NCBI GenBank assembly: GCA_963930655.1
Contig: OZ005609.1
Span: 11,762,501 to 11,826,500, forward strand
Length of the DNA: 64,000 nucleotides
Direction of reading: 5' to 3'
Origin: Myrica gale
Taxonomy: Eukaryota; Streptophyta; Magnoliopsida; Fagales; Myricaceae
In this document: in pieces, positions 1-9,740 of the stretch
Numbering within the stretch: position 1 is the stretch's first letter
Layout: each line of letters starts with the position of its first letter
Translations under genes and position numbers: made by a program
Notes under the pieces: generated by a model
What the model was told of the DNA's origin: nothing
Database searches by the model: none
The model's input: the letters and a program-made list of their open reading frames with translations, nothing else

Positions 1-160
1 TTTTCATTTAAAACATTTAAATCGGTATTGGCATTACGCCTGTACCTGTACCGGTATTTCTAAAAAACTCCTTATTGGTTCTGGGTCCGATTCCGAACGG
101 TACACGACGAACGGTACTTGGAATCGGTGCTAGTACCGGAGGTAGAAATGCCCGCCCCTA
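1..160. mobile_element. End of a hAT-like element (entered from the left)
   Basis: The first 160 bases carry many short inverted ACCGGTA/CGGTAC words and end in GCCCCTA. Read on the minus strand, the end is TAGGGGCGGGCATTTC, which looks like a plant hAT terminus. The other end is outside the window, so neither the terminal repeat nor the target duplication can be confirmed. The next 420 bases (161-582) are AT-rich and show no gene or repeat structure I can recognise. Confidence 0.35.
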
Positions 161-573
161 GTCCACGAAATAGTAACCCCATTCCTACTAATACCATGCG
201 AGATTTGCTCCCCATCTAACAGAAAAAATTCATAATCTGTTTCATACAATTTGGAAGTGATCTTCAATTCACAAGAATGAACAATTCAGGGTGTCTCATC
301 CTTTCTACATCATTGACTTTGGAGGAAGTGTAGGTGAATAAGATCAAGAAGAGAGTGTAACTTTTGTGTAATTATATAATTCCATAATCCATAAGGTCTC
401 TGATGAAAATAAATTTATAGATTTTCTTTCAGATTCATGGGTTGCTGAGAATGTAAAATAATAACATGGGTTGTTGACCTTCTACCTGGTATTAGGATAT
501 TATATTTTAATTTTTTTTATTAAAACATTAATTAATTATTATCAAAAAGTCTTGTTTAAATAACCTCTCGAGA

Positions 574-1527
574 TAAGAAAAAGGGTTAATACCCTTTTTA
601 GTCCCTAGGTTTTGGGGCGGTACTCTTTTTAGTCCCTAGGTTTTATTTTTGTTCAAAACAGTCCATAGGTTATTTACGTTTGTCTTTTTAGTCCTTCTGT
701 CCAATTCCATCACTCCCGAGCCCAGTCAGCTAACGGTGTGACACGTCACACCCAATAGAATACTGACACGTGTACCAACTTTTTAAAAAATAATAAAAAT
801 GTCCACATGGACAAAACTAAAAAAAAAAAAAGGGAGAGGCGGCCCCGTGGCCACCATCGAACGGGGAGCCCAGATTTGGGCTCCCCGTCGACGGGGGTGG
901 CCGGGGGCACTCACCCCGGCTACGGGGAGCCCAGATCTGGGCTCCCCGTTTGGCCACCGGCGAGCGGGAGCCCAGATCTGGGCTCCCCGTCGACGGTGGT
1001 GGCCGGGGGCACTCACCCCGTCTGGCCACCGACGAGGGGGAGCCCAGATCTGGGCTCCCCGTCGACGGTGGTGGCCGGGGGGCCACCCCCGTTCGCGCGA
1101 GGGAGCACAGATCTGGGCTCCCTCGCGCGTCTGGGCTCCCTCGCGCGAAGGGTGGCCTCCCTGGCCACCACCGAGCGACGGGGAGCCCAGATCTGGGCTC
1201 CCCGTCGACGATGGTGGCCAGGGAGGCCACCCTTCGCCGGCGACGGGGAGGTGGCCACGGGAACATCCTTTGATTTTTTTTTTTTAAAACCATGTGGAAA
1301 TTGTTTTTTTAAAAAAAAAAAATTAGTACACGTGGCAATATTCTATTGGGTGTGACGTGTCCCGCCGTTAGCTGACTGGGCTCGGGAGTGACGGAATTGG
1401 ACGGAAGGACTAAAAAGACAAACGTAAATAACCTAGGGACTATTTTGAACAAAAATAAAACCTAGGGACTAAAAAGAGTACCGCCCCAAAACCTAGGGAC
1501 TAAAAAGGGTATTAACCCTAAGAAAAA
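574..1527. mobile_element. Non-autonomous inverted-repeat transposon, Mutator-like, 936 bp
   Basis: The element proper is 583-1518. It begins GGGTTAATACCC and ends with its reverse complement, and about 200 bp at each end are imperfect inverted copies of each other (583-785 and 1320-1518), with many short CCTAGG(G)ACT words inside. It is flanked by an exact 9-bp duplication, TAAGAAAAA, at 574-582 and 1519-1527. A 9-bp duplication with long terminal inverted repeats is the mark of Mutator-like elements. There is no transposase; open frames inside it on both strands come only from the GC-rich array. It lies upstream of the CUE gene. Confidence 0.85.
863..1203. repeat. Array of six GC-rich perfect or near-perfect palindromes
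   Basis: Six copies of a palindrome with core GAGCCCAGATCTGGGCTC, usually with extra G/C pairs outside, lie at about 863, 924, 966, 1037, 1101 and 1180. They are separated by a variable spacer containing GTCGACGG and GTGGCC words. Copy 1 has one changed base in the centre (ATTT) and copy 5 has GAGCACAG on one side. The array fills the centre of the surrounding transposon and differs sharply from its AT-rich surroundings in base composition. Confidence 0.9.
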
Positions 1528-2108
1528 TTACACATAGTTTCTTGTGTTTGATATTCCTTGAAAATAAACTCTATTGTAAATTCAAAATACAAATAGACTT
1601 CTGGTAGCTATAGAGGGCTCTTGTTTCTTAAAATTTCGGAACCTAAATTTTCGGGCCAGATTAAAAAATTATAAAATAAACTATTTTTTATTCAAATAAT
1701 TCATTTTTATTATAATATTAATTTAAATATTCTATATCTTCATTTTTTCACTAACTCTCATAAAATATCTTTACTTTTACACCAATTCCAATAACCCAAA
1801 TTTTCTACCACCCCAAAATTTCCACAAACAAATATCACTATAATATGAGACGAAAGTATAAAAAAGAGATTTATTTTTAACTTAATATCCAGCTATTTGT
1901 GTTTTTCTTATTAAGAAGTTTATTTGTAACTTTTCAATATCATAAGAATTTGAGTGCAATTATGTCAAAAATAATTGAAAAATAGACTGAATTTTCGAAT
2001 TAATAATTAAATTAATTTTGACATCAATTCGGGAAAAACATGGTTGTTACGATATTTTCCCATAAAAAAATCGAAATATCGACCCTAATTTTTATGGAGG
2101 CGGGTCCA
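1528..2108. other. Intergenic, AT-rich, no gene seen
   Basis: AT-rich sequence without a credible coding region. Around 1735-1790 there is a minus-strand copy of a short dispersed repeat (gtgaaaaa.tgaag.. core) also found in the CUE gene intron and near 31.1-31.45 kb. Confidence 0.5.
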
Positions 2109-2209
2109 CTACAGTTTGTGAGGGGAGAGCGTGGGTCCCATCCGGAACCACGCTTGTCTGAATAGTATTGCATTGCTCGGACAGGTGCGCCCTCCCTCAC
2201 AAACTGTAG
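2109..2209. repeat. Inverted repeat with two internal stems (three-way fold)
   Basis: CTACAGTTTGTGAGGG at 2109-2124 is matched by its exact reverse complement at 2194-2209 (16 bp). The enclosed segment holds a second inverted pair, AGCGTGG (2128-2134) with CCACGCT (2148-2154), and a third, TGTCTGA with TCGGACA (2155-2183, one wobble). Further CTACAGTT-type words follow to about 2250. It may be the core of a small foldback element just upstream of the CUE gene promoter. Confidence 0.6.
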
Positions 2210-2469
2210 CAGATTTGCTACAGTTCGGTCACCCAAACTGTGACCCAACTGCGGCGAATCCGAGCCGATTTTTATCGAGTAAAATATTTTTGATTTTACC
2301 AGGGACCCAGGGTAGGAAACTGACAAAAAGGGTTGCAAATAAAGCAGCGTGAAGTTTCCCAAGTAGTCCCCCGGCCCCAGTTGCAGGGCCGTTATCGTCA
2401 GTAAGCAAAAGCACCAAGAAATTTTACTGTCTTGACGAGAACACCCTCGTGGTATACCTCAAATGACTC

Positions 2470-3205
2470 CTTTATCCAAGCGATTTCTTAGCTCCGTAGT
2501 TCTCCCTCCACTCCCTTCCTTCCCACCCTACTATTTGTTCCCCTCCCGAGAATCCGAGAGTCGAACACTACACAAAACTTACCCAATCTCTCTACTTCTC
2601 TCTCTATCTCTCTCTTTCTCTCCCTCTGTCTCCGTGGAAGGTCAGTGCTTCTCTTGCGCTTTTTGGTTTCAGAGAGGAAAATAAATGAAATCTCTGTTTT
2701 TCTTGACCCTCCGCCTGAGGATGGTTTTTTGTTTCGCCTTCTCCCGTCCCATCGATTAGAAACCCTATAATCCAAATTCATCATTTCCTTTATTTTTCTG
2801 CTTTCCCCCCCTAGGTATCCAAGCAGAGCGTTGTCGCTCGTTGGTTTGTCCGTCCTTGACAATTTAGAGGAGTTTTATTCTCGTTTTTGTGAAGAACGTC
2901 ATTTTTTCACCAAAATTAGTTGAAAAGAACCTAAAACTCCGTCTTGTGTTCTTGTTTCCTATCTTTTTCTTCGAAACCAAACAGAGGAAGAGGGTTTTGT
3001 TGTTTCTTGGTGTTGGTCTCAAATAGTTTTGCGAATGTTGACTTGAGCCATCTCTTTCTTTGTTTTTCGTTTCACTTGTGTTGTTTATTAGTATTTGGGT
3101 GCTTGGGATAGGTTCCCAATTTTTTTTTCTAAGCAGATAGATTCCCAATTACGTGCGAAAATTTGCTGGCTTTGTTTCTCTTGTGCAGATCCGAAGTTCT
3201 TGGAA
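2470..3205 (+). promoter_or_regulatory. Leader region of the CUE-domain gene
   Basis: A CT-rich tract at about 2575-2635, usual around plant transcription starts, precedes GTGGAAG|gtcagt, a good donor at 2641. A good acceptor (ttgtgcag) ends at 3188, 17 bases before the ATG. I infer a leader exon ending at 2640 and a leader intron of about 550 bp. No clear TATA box was picked out. Confidence 0.45.
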
Positions 3206-6200
3206 ATGGGTTTCAACTCAGTATACCGGTGCTTGCAGGAGGTATTTCCAAAGGTATTAATCTCACTTTACCAGAGAATTCGGTATCTTGATTAAGGAAC
3301 CCACTGAAAATTTCCCTTTTGCGATATATGCTATTTAATAATTATCCGCTTTATTTCGTTATATATATATATATATATCTTGGTTTAACTTTCGTTGATG
3401 TTGAAGTGTTCGACTAAATAGCACGACAAATTATCCATTGGTCTTATTGTGCAATAATGAAAAGACTGTCTTGTAGGTTATTAGAGCAACTTTTTTTTTC
3501 TTTAGTTTCCAACGATCCTGATTTTTAATTATCTGTGAAAAGATTGTTTTTTATTAGTAATTACTTTTGGAATAGAAATTTCCCTGAATTCTATTTAAAA
3601 ATATATATATATCTTGAAAGCATTAATTTTTATGTATATTTAGTGGTTTTTTTAACTATGTGAAATTTTGCAACTTTTTTTCACATACCTCGTCTTATGT
3701 ATATTTATAACACTTTTACCTTCCCTAGCTGAAGACTTGTTTTGTATCTCATTCTGCATAGGTTGATTGTCGCTTGCTGAAGGCTGTTGCTATTGAACAT
3801 TCCAACGATGCTGATCAGGCTGTGGATGTTGTCCTTAGTGAGATTATCCCTTATCTGTCTAATCGGTTCATTGGTTCTGCTAGTCCTCCTGAGCATCACG
3901 AAGGTGTTCTAATCAACCTTCTTCTTTACAATTTCTATATTTCTGATTCAGTTGATTGTTTAAAGTGCTTTAGGGATGTTTGCATTTAGGATTTCTTAGA
4001 AAATTATGGCGGTGCTGTGAAAATCGAGGTAGATTGGAGTTTATGAAAATTTTGATGTTTAGGAGATGTTGGAAAATTTTGGAGATTTATGGGAGTTGGT
4101 GAAAAAGTGAAGAGAGAGATGATTTGAGTGAATTTTTTATGTTTATTGTGATGGGAAGAGAGATGTTTTTGAAGTTTTTTTTTTTAATTTCGAAATTAAA
4201 ATAAAAAGAAAAATATTGTGGGTGTGAAAACCGAAGAAGTAAAACATTTATTGACAAAAATTTTGAGTAGTTATGTTTGGGATTGAGAATTTTGGCTTAA
4301 ATTCTCATTTACAACATGATTAGTGTCCATAATTCGTAGCTCATCATTGGTTGCATCTGCTTTAGATTGCACCTGGGTGTTGCTTTTTACTTTTTGTTCT
4401 CTTAGTTATGTATAATACATTACACCATGAACGTGCAGTAGGATTGAAGGAGCAGATGGACTTACTGAGTCAGCAGCAGGTAATTGACGAAGTAGATGTG
4501 GGGCCTTCTTTACAACCACAATCAGTAGCTTGTAGTAATGCAATGGAGACTGAACAGAGTAGTGGTTTCCTTCATGCTGATGCTGTACCTCTGGTCGAGG
4601 CCCTGAATGAATCAACAGTTTCAAATATCTATGATGCAAATGATGGTAACGAGCAATCATGTGGATATACCGAAAATGAGGAAGTGATTCTATTGGGTAA
4701 AACTCAAGAAAACTGTGTCAAACTAGGAAAGAATGAGATTGTCCATGCCACATCAGATGCTTTGTTGCATGGAGGAAACGGCTATCAGAAACAAATTTGT
4801 GGAAGTTCTGAAAGCGAAGAACTGATTTCCTGGGGTACTCATGAAGAAATCGATTTGAAAATTAGATCAGATGCAGAACCCCCAGGCATGCCCATCTCTT
4901 TGATAAGTGAAAAAGATGGTGTCAGTGGCATTGTGAATGGTCTGGATCATGAATGTGAAGATTTGCCCCTTCCTTTGGCTGATGACTCGAATACCCTGAA
5001 CAACCATGAAGCAGGATTGTGTTTAGATAGCACTAAGGTGAGAAGTTATGTGTCTCAGCTCGATCCTACACCTATCAACAGACATACTCCAGTGACCAGT
5101 AGTTCTCCAGATGTTACTTCCAATCAAGTCAATTTCACTGTTGAAATAAATGATATTGAGGCTGAGCCTGAAATGAACACCACAGATACCCATTCTGGCC
5201 AAGAATGTAAAATTCATCTTCTTGAAGAGATTATCGAAGATGCCAAAAATAACAAGGTACTAATTAGATTTAATATTTCTAAGCTTGTGGAGAGAGATTA
5301 TATGATCGATGCCTTTTGAATATGGGGAATTCCATCGGTACTATTTTGTCATGAGCATCTGCTAAATCTAATTCTAGTTAAACTTAATTCACCTAAAAGA
5401 GCAAGTAAATGTTGCTTTCTGATACTTCTGTTCATGCTTAGTCTGTATGTTATTCTGTGAAGCTTGTAACTTGTATTTATGATCTGTTTGTACCTCAGTT
5501 GCTGTTTGATTTCAGCGCCCTTCGACGAAGCGATATCAGTTGAAAAAAAAAACTATGCTTTTCTGAATATGCTGTTCGACAGTCCTGTTAAAATTTCTTG
5601 TTCGGGCAGACAGATGTTATGTTCTGCACCTGCACATGGCTATATGACCGTCTCTCTCTCTCCCCCGCCCCTCATCATTTAGTTAACCTCAAATCCTTAA
5701 GACGATGAAGAGCTAGGATGTTGTACCACCTTGCTATAGGGGGAGGTATCTATAGACAAACCTTCACCAATGCAAGTCATAAACCAGATTCAAACTCATA
5801 TACCTACTATTCCCATAATTGAAATCTTTAACTGTTAGATTAGAAATACATAATGTTTAGATGTTAAAACAGATGGTGAGTCAGTTGATCATGTTCTTCT
5901 TCATTGTTCGGTTGCTAGAGGGCTGTGGTTGTATGTGCTTAGCATTTTGAATTTCTCTTGGGTTATGCTGGGAGGGTGGTTGGAGTGTTGAGAAGTTGGA
6001 GGAGGAAGTTTGATGACCCAATTGCTTTGGCAGTTTGGAAGATGATTCCTTGTATTTGGTGGAGTTTGTGGAGGGAGAGGAAGATGCTTTGAGGATAGGG
6101 CGCTGTCTTTGGAGTGTTTGAGGGGCTTTTTGTTGCGTTCTCTTTTTCTTTGGGCAAATTCAGTATTAGGCTGTCCTTTTTCAGACTATCCGGATTTCCT

Positions 6201-9200
6201 AAGCGTTTTAGCTTGTATGGTTTAGGTGTTTTCAGTATAGTTTCTCGTATTGTTGCCTCTTCATTGGTTTTAATAAAGTTTAACTTATAAAAAAAATTGT
6301 TAAAACAGATGGAAGGACCATTTTCTGAGTTGTAATGTCTGTTTTTCCTCCTGAGCATTTTCTGAGTTAGCTGGGGCTTCTTCCTCGAGTCCCTTCTAAT
6401 TTTCTTTGCTTATTTCTGCAAAACAAAAGGGCAGAAAAGGATACTTGTGTTCATTCTGAGGGTCTTTGATTTTGGATGAAAGATTAGACCTCACTGTGAA
6501 ACGGTACTGCAATCTGTCAAAGAAATCGAATAGGGAACAATCCATGATGTGACTAGTTAATTTGGATCTACTTTGACCTAGTTTATGCTTCTGGTTTGGT
6601 GGTCTTTCACCTTGTTTTAAGCAGACATGATTTTGGATGGTTTCATGCTTGTTGAGACAGACTCTTCCCATAACCAATGCTAGCACTATCCAATGCATAC
6701 AGATATGTTGAGTAAAACACAACTGATGAAGTATTTTTGCCATTTGCCTGCTGTATTTTATGGACAATCTTTATTGAAGGTCACTGGTCACTTATGAATG
6801 ATGCAGAAAACTTTGTATTCGGCAATGGAGAGAGTGATTAACATGATGAGAGAAGTGGAACTTCAGGAAGAAGCTGCAGAACAAGTCAAAGAGGAAGCAT
6901 CCCGGGGAGGGTTGGATATTCTGGTCAAGGTGGAAGAAATGAAACAAATGTTGGTGCATGCGAAGGAAGCAAATGATATGGTTGTGAGACACTGGAGAAG
7001 TATATTTAGTACAATCAGTGCTTTACTTAATTATGATTAAAGCTGAGTATATATCTTTATTTTTGCAGCATGCTGGAGAAGTGTATGGAGAGAAGGCAAT
7101 CTTGGCAACTGAAGTGAGGGAGCTTCAATCTCGCCTACTCTGCTTATCTGATGAGAGGGATAAATCCCTTGCAATTCTTGATGAGGTATTTAACATTTAA
7201 CCTCTCATTGCCAAATAATGTGTGTTGTCTTACAGCCAGTTGATGGTCACTATCATACGTGGTGTATGCTTATGTTTATCATATCTTTGGCGGAGGGAAA
7301 GAAAAGGATAAACAGTGAGATGGAAAACTCTAAATACTGATTTGTCCCAGTTCTTTCCTCAAAGGGTGGGACCTGCAAGAAGATATATCTCTCTTTTCCG
7401 TTGTACCTTGTACAAAAGGAACTTTCTCAACCTGTGACTCGTTTTTTTTTTCTATCCTTACCCTTGTTTCTTATACTTTAATGTCGTGAAAAGTTTATGA
7501 AACTAAATGCATTATCATATATGTAATAATCCATATTGCTGAAGGTTTCTTCTGAAAATCAGCGGCTGCTGAGAAATGTGAGAAAAGATTATGGTTACTT
7601 TGTATGCTTAACCTATCGGAGAGTAATTGGTTTTAGTTTGAGGACTCCATACTAAGGTAGATCTAACCCTATCAGATAAAGGAGAAATGATTGAAACTCA
7701 AAGCTAATGCATTAAGAAAGCTTGTTTTGAACAGTATAATCCATGGATGGCGATAGTGCTATGTCAAATTGTAGGAACAGTAAAATTATTTGTAATCATG
7801 TATTGTAAGATGTTGCTGCTTTTGTGTTTCTTTTTTGGGTGGCGTCCTTCCAGATGCATCAAACTCTAGAAGCCCGACTTGCCACAGCAAAAGATTTGAT
7901 GGAAGCAGCTGAGCAGGAAAGGCTAGAAAAAGAAGAATCTGCAAGAAATGCTCTCTTTGAGCAAGAGGCTGTCATGGAGAAGGTTGTTGAGGAGTCAGAG
8001 ATGCTAGAACAGGAGGCAGAGGAAAATTCCAGGGTAGCAACTCTTTTGACTCAACTATGATCCTCTCCATCGAGTAAAAACAAAAAATAACAAAATTAAA
8101 ACTTCATTGACTGTTCTTTATTTGCAGTTGCGGGAGTTTCTGATGAACCAAGGTCGGACTGTTGATATATTGCAGTAAGTTTGTTTCTGTTTCTTTTAAC
8201 TGAAGTCTGGACCTTGAATTCACTGTTCATACAACCCATTGTGGGCTTCCATCCCCATCCAAAGTGATTGATCTGCAGAATATCCAAAAAATTAATTAAG
8301 CCCCCCCCCAACACACAGCAACCCAAAAAAAAAACAGCAGAACAGAAGCAGACAGCGGCTCATGTGTGCACCAGCAGAGCAAAGCAATCAAATCTATGTA
8401 GCTCTTGGTTGTACTTGGAAATGTTAGGTCAAAGCAACCATCATTTGTCAAATTTTGTTCTTCTCTTGCTTGTTTTCCTTAAAGTAACTGTTTTTCTGAA
8501 TATGGGTCATATTAATGGGTGCTTTGAGGACAAAATTTTTGGCCTAACGTGTTTTCTGTTTGAAAATACCTCCAGTCTTTTTTACTTGTGAAGGAATTCC
8601 ACTCTCTGAATCTTTTCCCTATGTTTTTTTTCGACTTAGTTAAAACCTACTGTCTACTTAGTTGAATCTCCATATGCACAACAATTGCATTTTTTTTCCT
8701 TTGTTTCTGATTTCCATTTTCTAATGAGAACATTTCGTCTAGTATACTTTTTATGGAAACACTAATCAAAATGCAAATCCTTCTTGGTGAGTAAAACCAC
8801 ATATTATTGTTTTGTTAGAAGCATTGCCTCTTGCTGCATGCTTTTGCACAAGGTTTTCATACGTGTGTTAAGGTTTACCTGTGCGTTGTTAATATAGAGG
8901 TATCCAAGAAATGTTAATTTCTCTGCTATTTGTCTTCCTGCAGAGGAGAAATTTCTGTTATATGTCAGGATGTTAGGCTGTTGAAAGAGAAGTTTGATGA
9001 TCGCGTTCCATTAAGCAAATCTGTTTCCTCAAGCCAGACTAGTTGCATCCTAGCTACATCAGGCTCGTCAGGGAAAAGCATGGGATCTGATTTGGTTCCT
9101 CAGCAGCGTAACTTAGCTTCTTCAGGCTCATCTGTGAAAAGCGTGGAACCTGATTTGGTTCCTGACCGCATCTTACCGTCTTCGGGCTCATCTCCCAAAA

Positions 9201-9382
9201 GTGTGGCACCTGTTTTGGTTCCTGAGCGAGGGGAATCATTAAAGACACCAACGTCAATGAGCCCATCACCATCCGTTGACCGCCTGTCATCTGAAGGCAG
9301 ATTTGAAGAGGAAAGAGCCAGAGCTGATCGCCAAGCTCTTTTGGATGAAGGTTGGGAGTTCTTCGACAAGATGCAGAATTAG
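3206..9382 (+). CDS. CUE-domain (ubiquitin-binding) coiled-coil protein, 8 exons, 654 aa
   Basis: Exons: 3206-3253, 3762-3903, 4439-5256, 6807-6980, 7069-7185, 7854-8033, 8128-8174, 8944-9382. All junctions are GT-AG and the frame closes exactly (1965 nt). Residues about 5-50 resemble a CUE domain: a leucine/valine-rich first helix (YRCLQEVFP) and a second helix with A-V-D-V-V-L-S-E. A long acidic, serine-rich stretch follows (exon 3). Exons 4-7 (about residues 325-510) are Glu/Lys/Gln-rich, heptad-like coiled coil (for example EEAAEQVKEEA and EQERLEKEE). Exon 8 holds three copies of a 20-residue SSGSSxKSV..DLVP repeat. CUE domains bind ubiquitin, so a role as a ubiquitin-linked adaptor is inferred. 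I cannot name a characterised orthologue. The ATG is the first in good context after the leader intron. A poly(A) signal AATAAA lies at 9416-9421. Confidence 0.78.
4015..4270. repeat. Dispersed AT-rich repeat copy in CUE gene intron 2
   Basis: Contains GAGTTGGTGAAAAAGTGAAG near 4096, a core also found near 31.14 kb and, on the other strand, near 31.42 kb and 1.75 kb. It sits wholly within intron 2. It is probably a small degraded transposon; no clear terminal repeats or target duplication were found. Confidence 0.5.
5862..6312 (+). mobile_element. 5'-truncated LINE in CUE gene intron 3
   Basis: The insert (5877-6297) is bounded by an exact 15-bp duplication, TGTTAAAACAGATGG (5862-5876 and 6298-6312), and ends in an A-rich tail. 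Its sequence matches the 3' end of the longer LINE at 29.1-30.1 kb, sharing for example gttgatcat...cattg.tcggt.gctagagg and ttggaagatgattcc. It holds only the decayed end of the zinc-binding reverse-transcriptase-associated region and the 3' UTR. It is in the same orientation as the host gene, within a 1.55-kb intron, so splicing is presumably unaffected. Confidence 0.9.
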
Positions 9383-9600
9383 TCTGCTAAGGTGCATAGA
9401 ATCTGTGAATGCTAGAATAAATCCTATAAAAGTTCGTTACCAGTTATGCCTAGTAGACGGCTGCCTAGGATTTTTAATAATGGCACCTCAGATTGTATAC
9501 AATGTTATATAGGTGAGAAGGAAGCTACCTTCAGATTTTGTCTGTATAGTGAACCCGAAAAACAATAAGTGGAGAGTTTTTACGAGTGCTGAGGATCTCC
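9383..9600 (+). terminator. 3' UTR and poly(A) region of the CUE gene
   Basis: AATAAA at 9416-9421, 34 bases after the stop codon, is a plausible polyadenylation signal. The exact cleavage site cannot be read from sequence. Confidence 0.4.
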
Positions 9601-9740
9601 CTACTTTCTGGTAGTCTTTTTCTTGTCTGGTCCTGGAAACATGTCAAGGATCTTTTGATTTTTCATGATCTTGGGGCAATCGGCTGGTTTGTACCCGTAC
9701 CAATAAATATGGTTAAGGCCGTGAGAGCATTGTTTCCTGC
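9601..9740 (-). pseudogene. Possible last exon of an unidentified minus-strand gene
   Basis: On the minus strand a good acceptor (tttatatttcag) precedes an open stretch of about 45 codons that ends at a TAG at 9601-9603. The peptide has an orderly composition, with motifs NHIYWYGYKP and ADCPKI and a basic end (KKKTTRK), unlike random translation. No convincing upstream exon was found between 9741 and 10500. It could be a gene remnant or a chance frame; I do not recognise the family. Confidence 0.3.

Noticed and set aside
863-1203. Possible CRISPR-like array
   Set aside because: Spacing is irregular, spacers are themselves repeated, and the host is a plant nucleus.
783-1355. Long frames on both strands with repeated PRSGLP/AQIWAP peptides
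   Set aside because: They are translations of the GC-rich palindrome array in a transposon, open in several frames at once; not protein genes.
4408-4438. Start codon at 4408 for CUE gene exon 3
   Set aside because: The acceptor at 4438 lets exon 2 join in frame; the ATG is intronic.
6396-6767. 123-codon minus-strand frame in CUE intron 3
   Set aside because: No splice or family support; intron sequence of a plus-strand gene.
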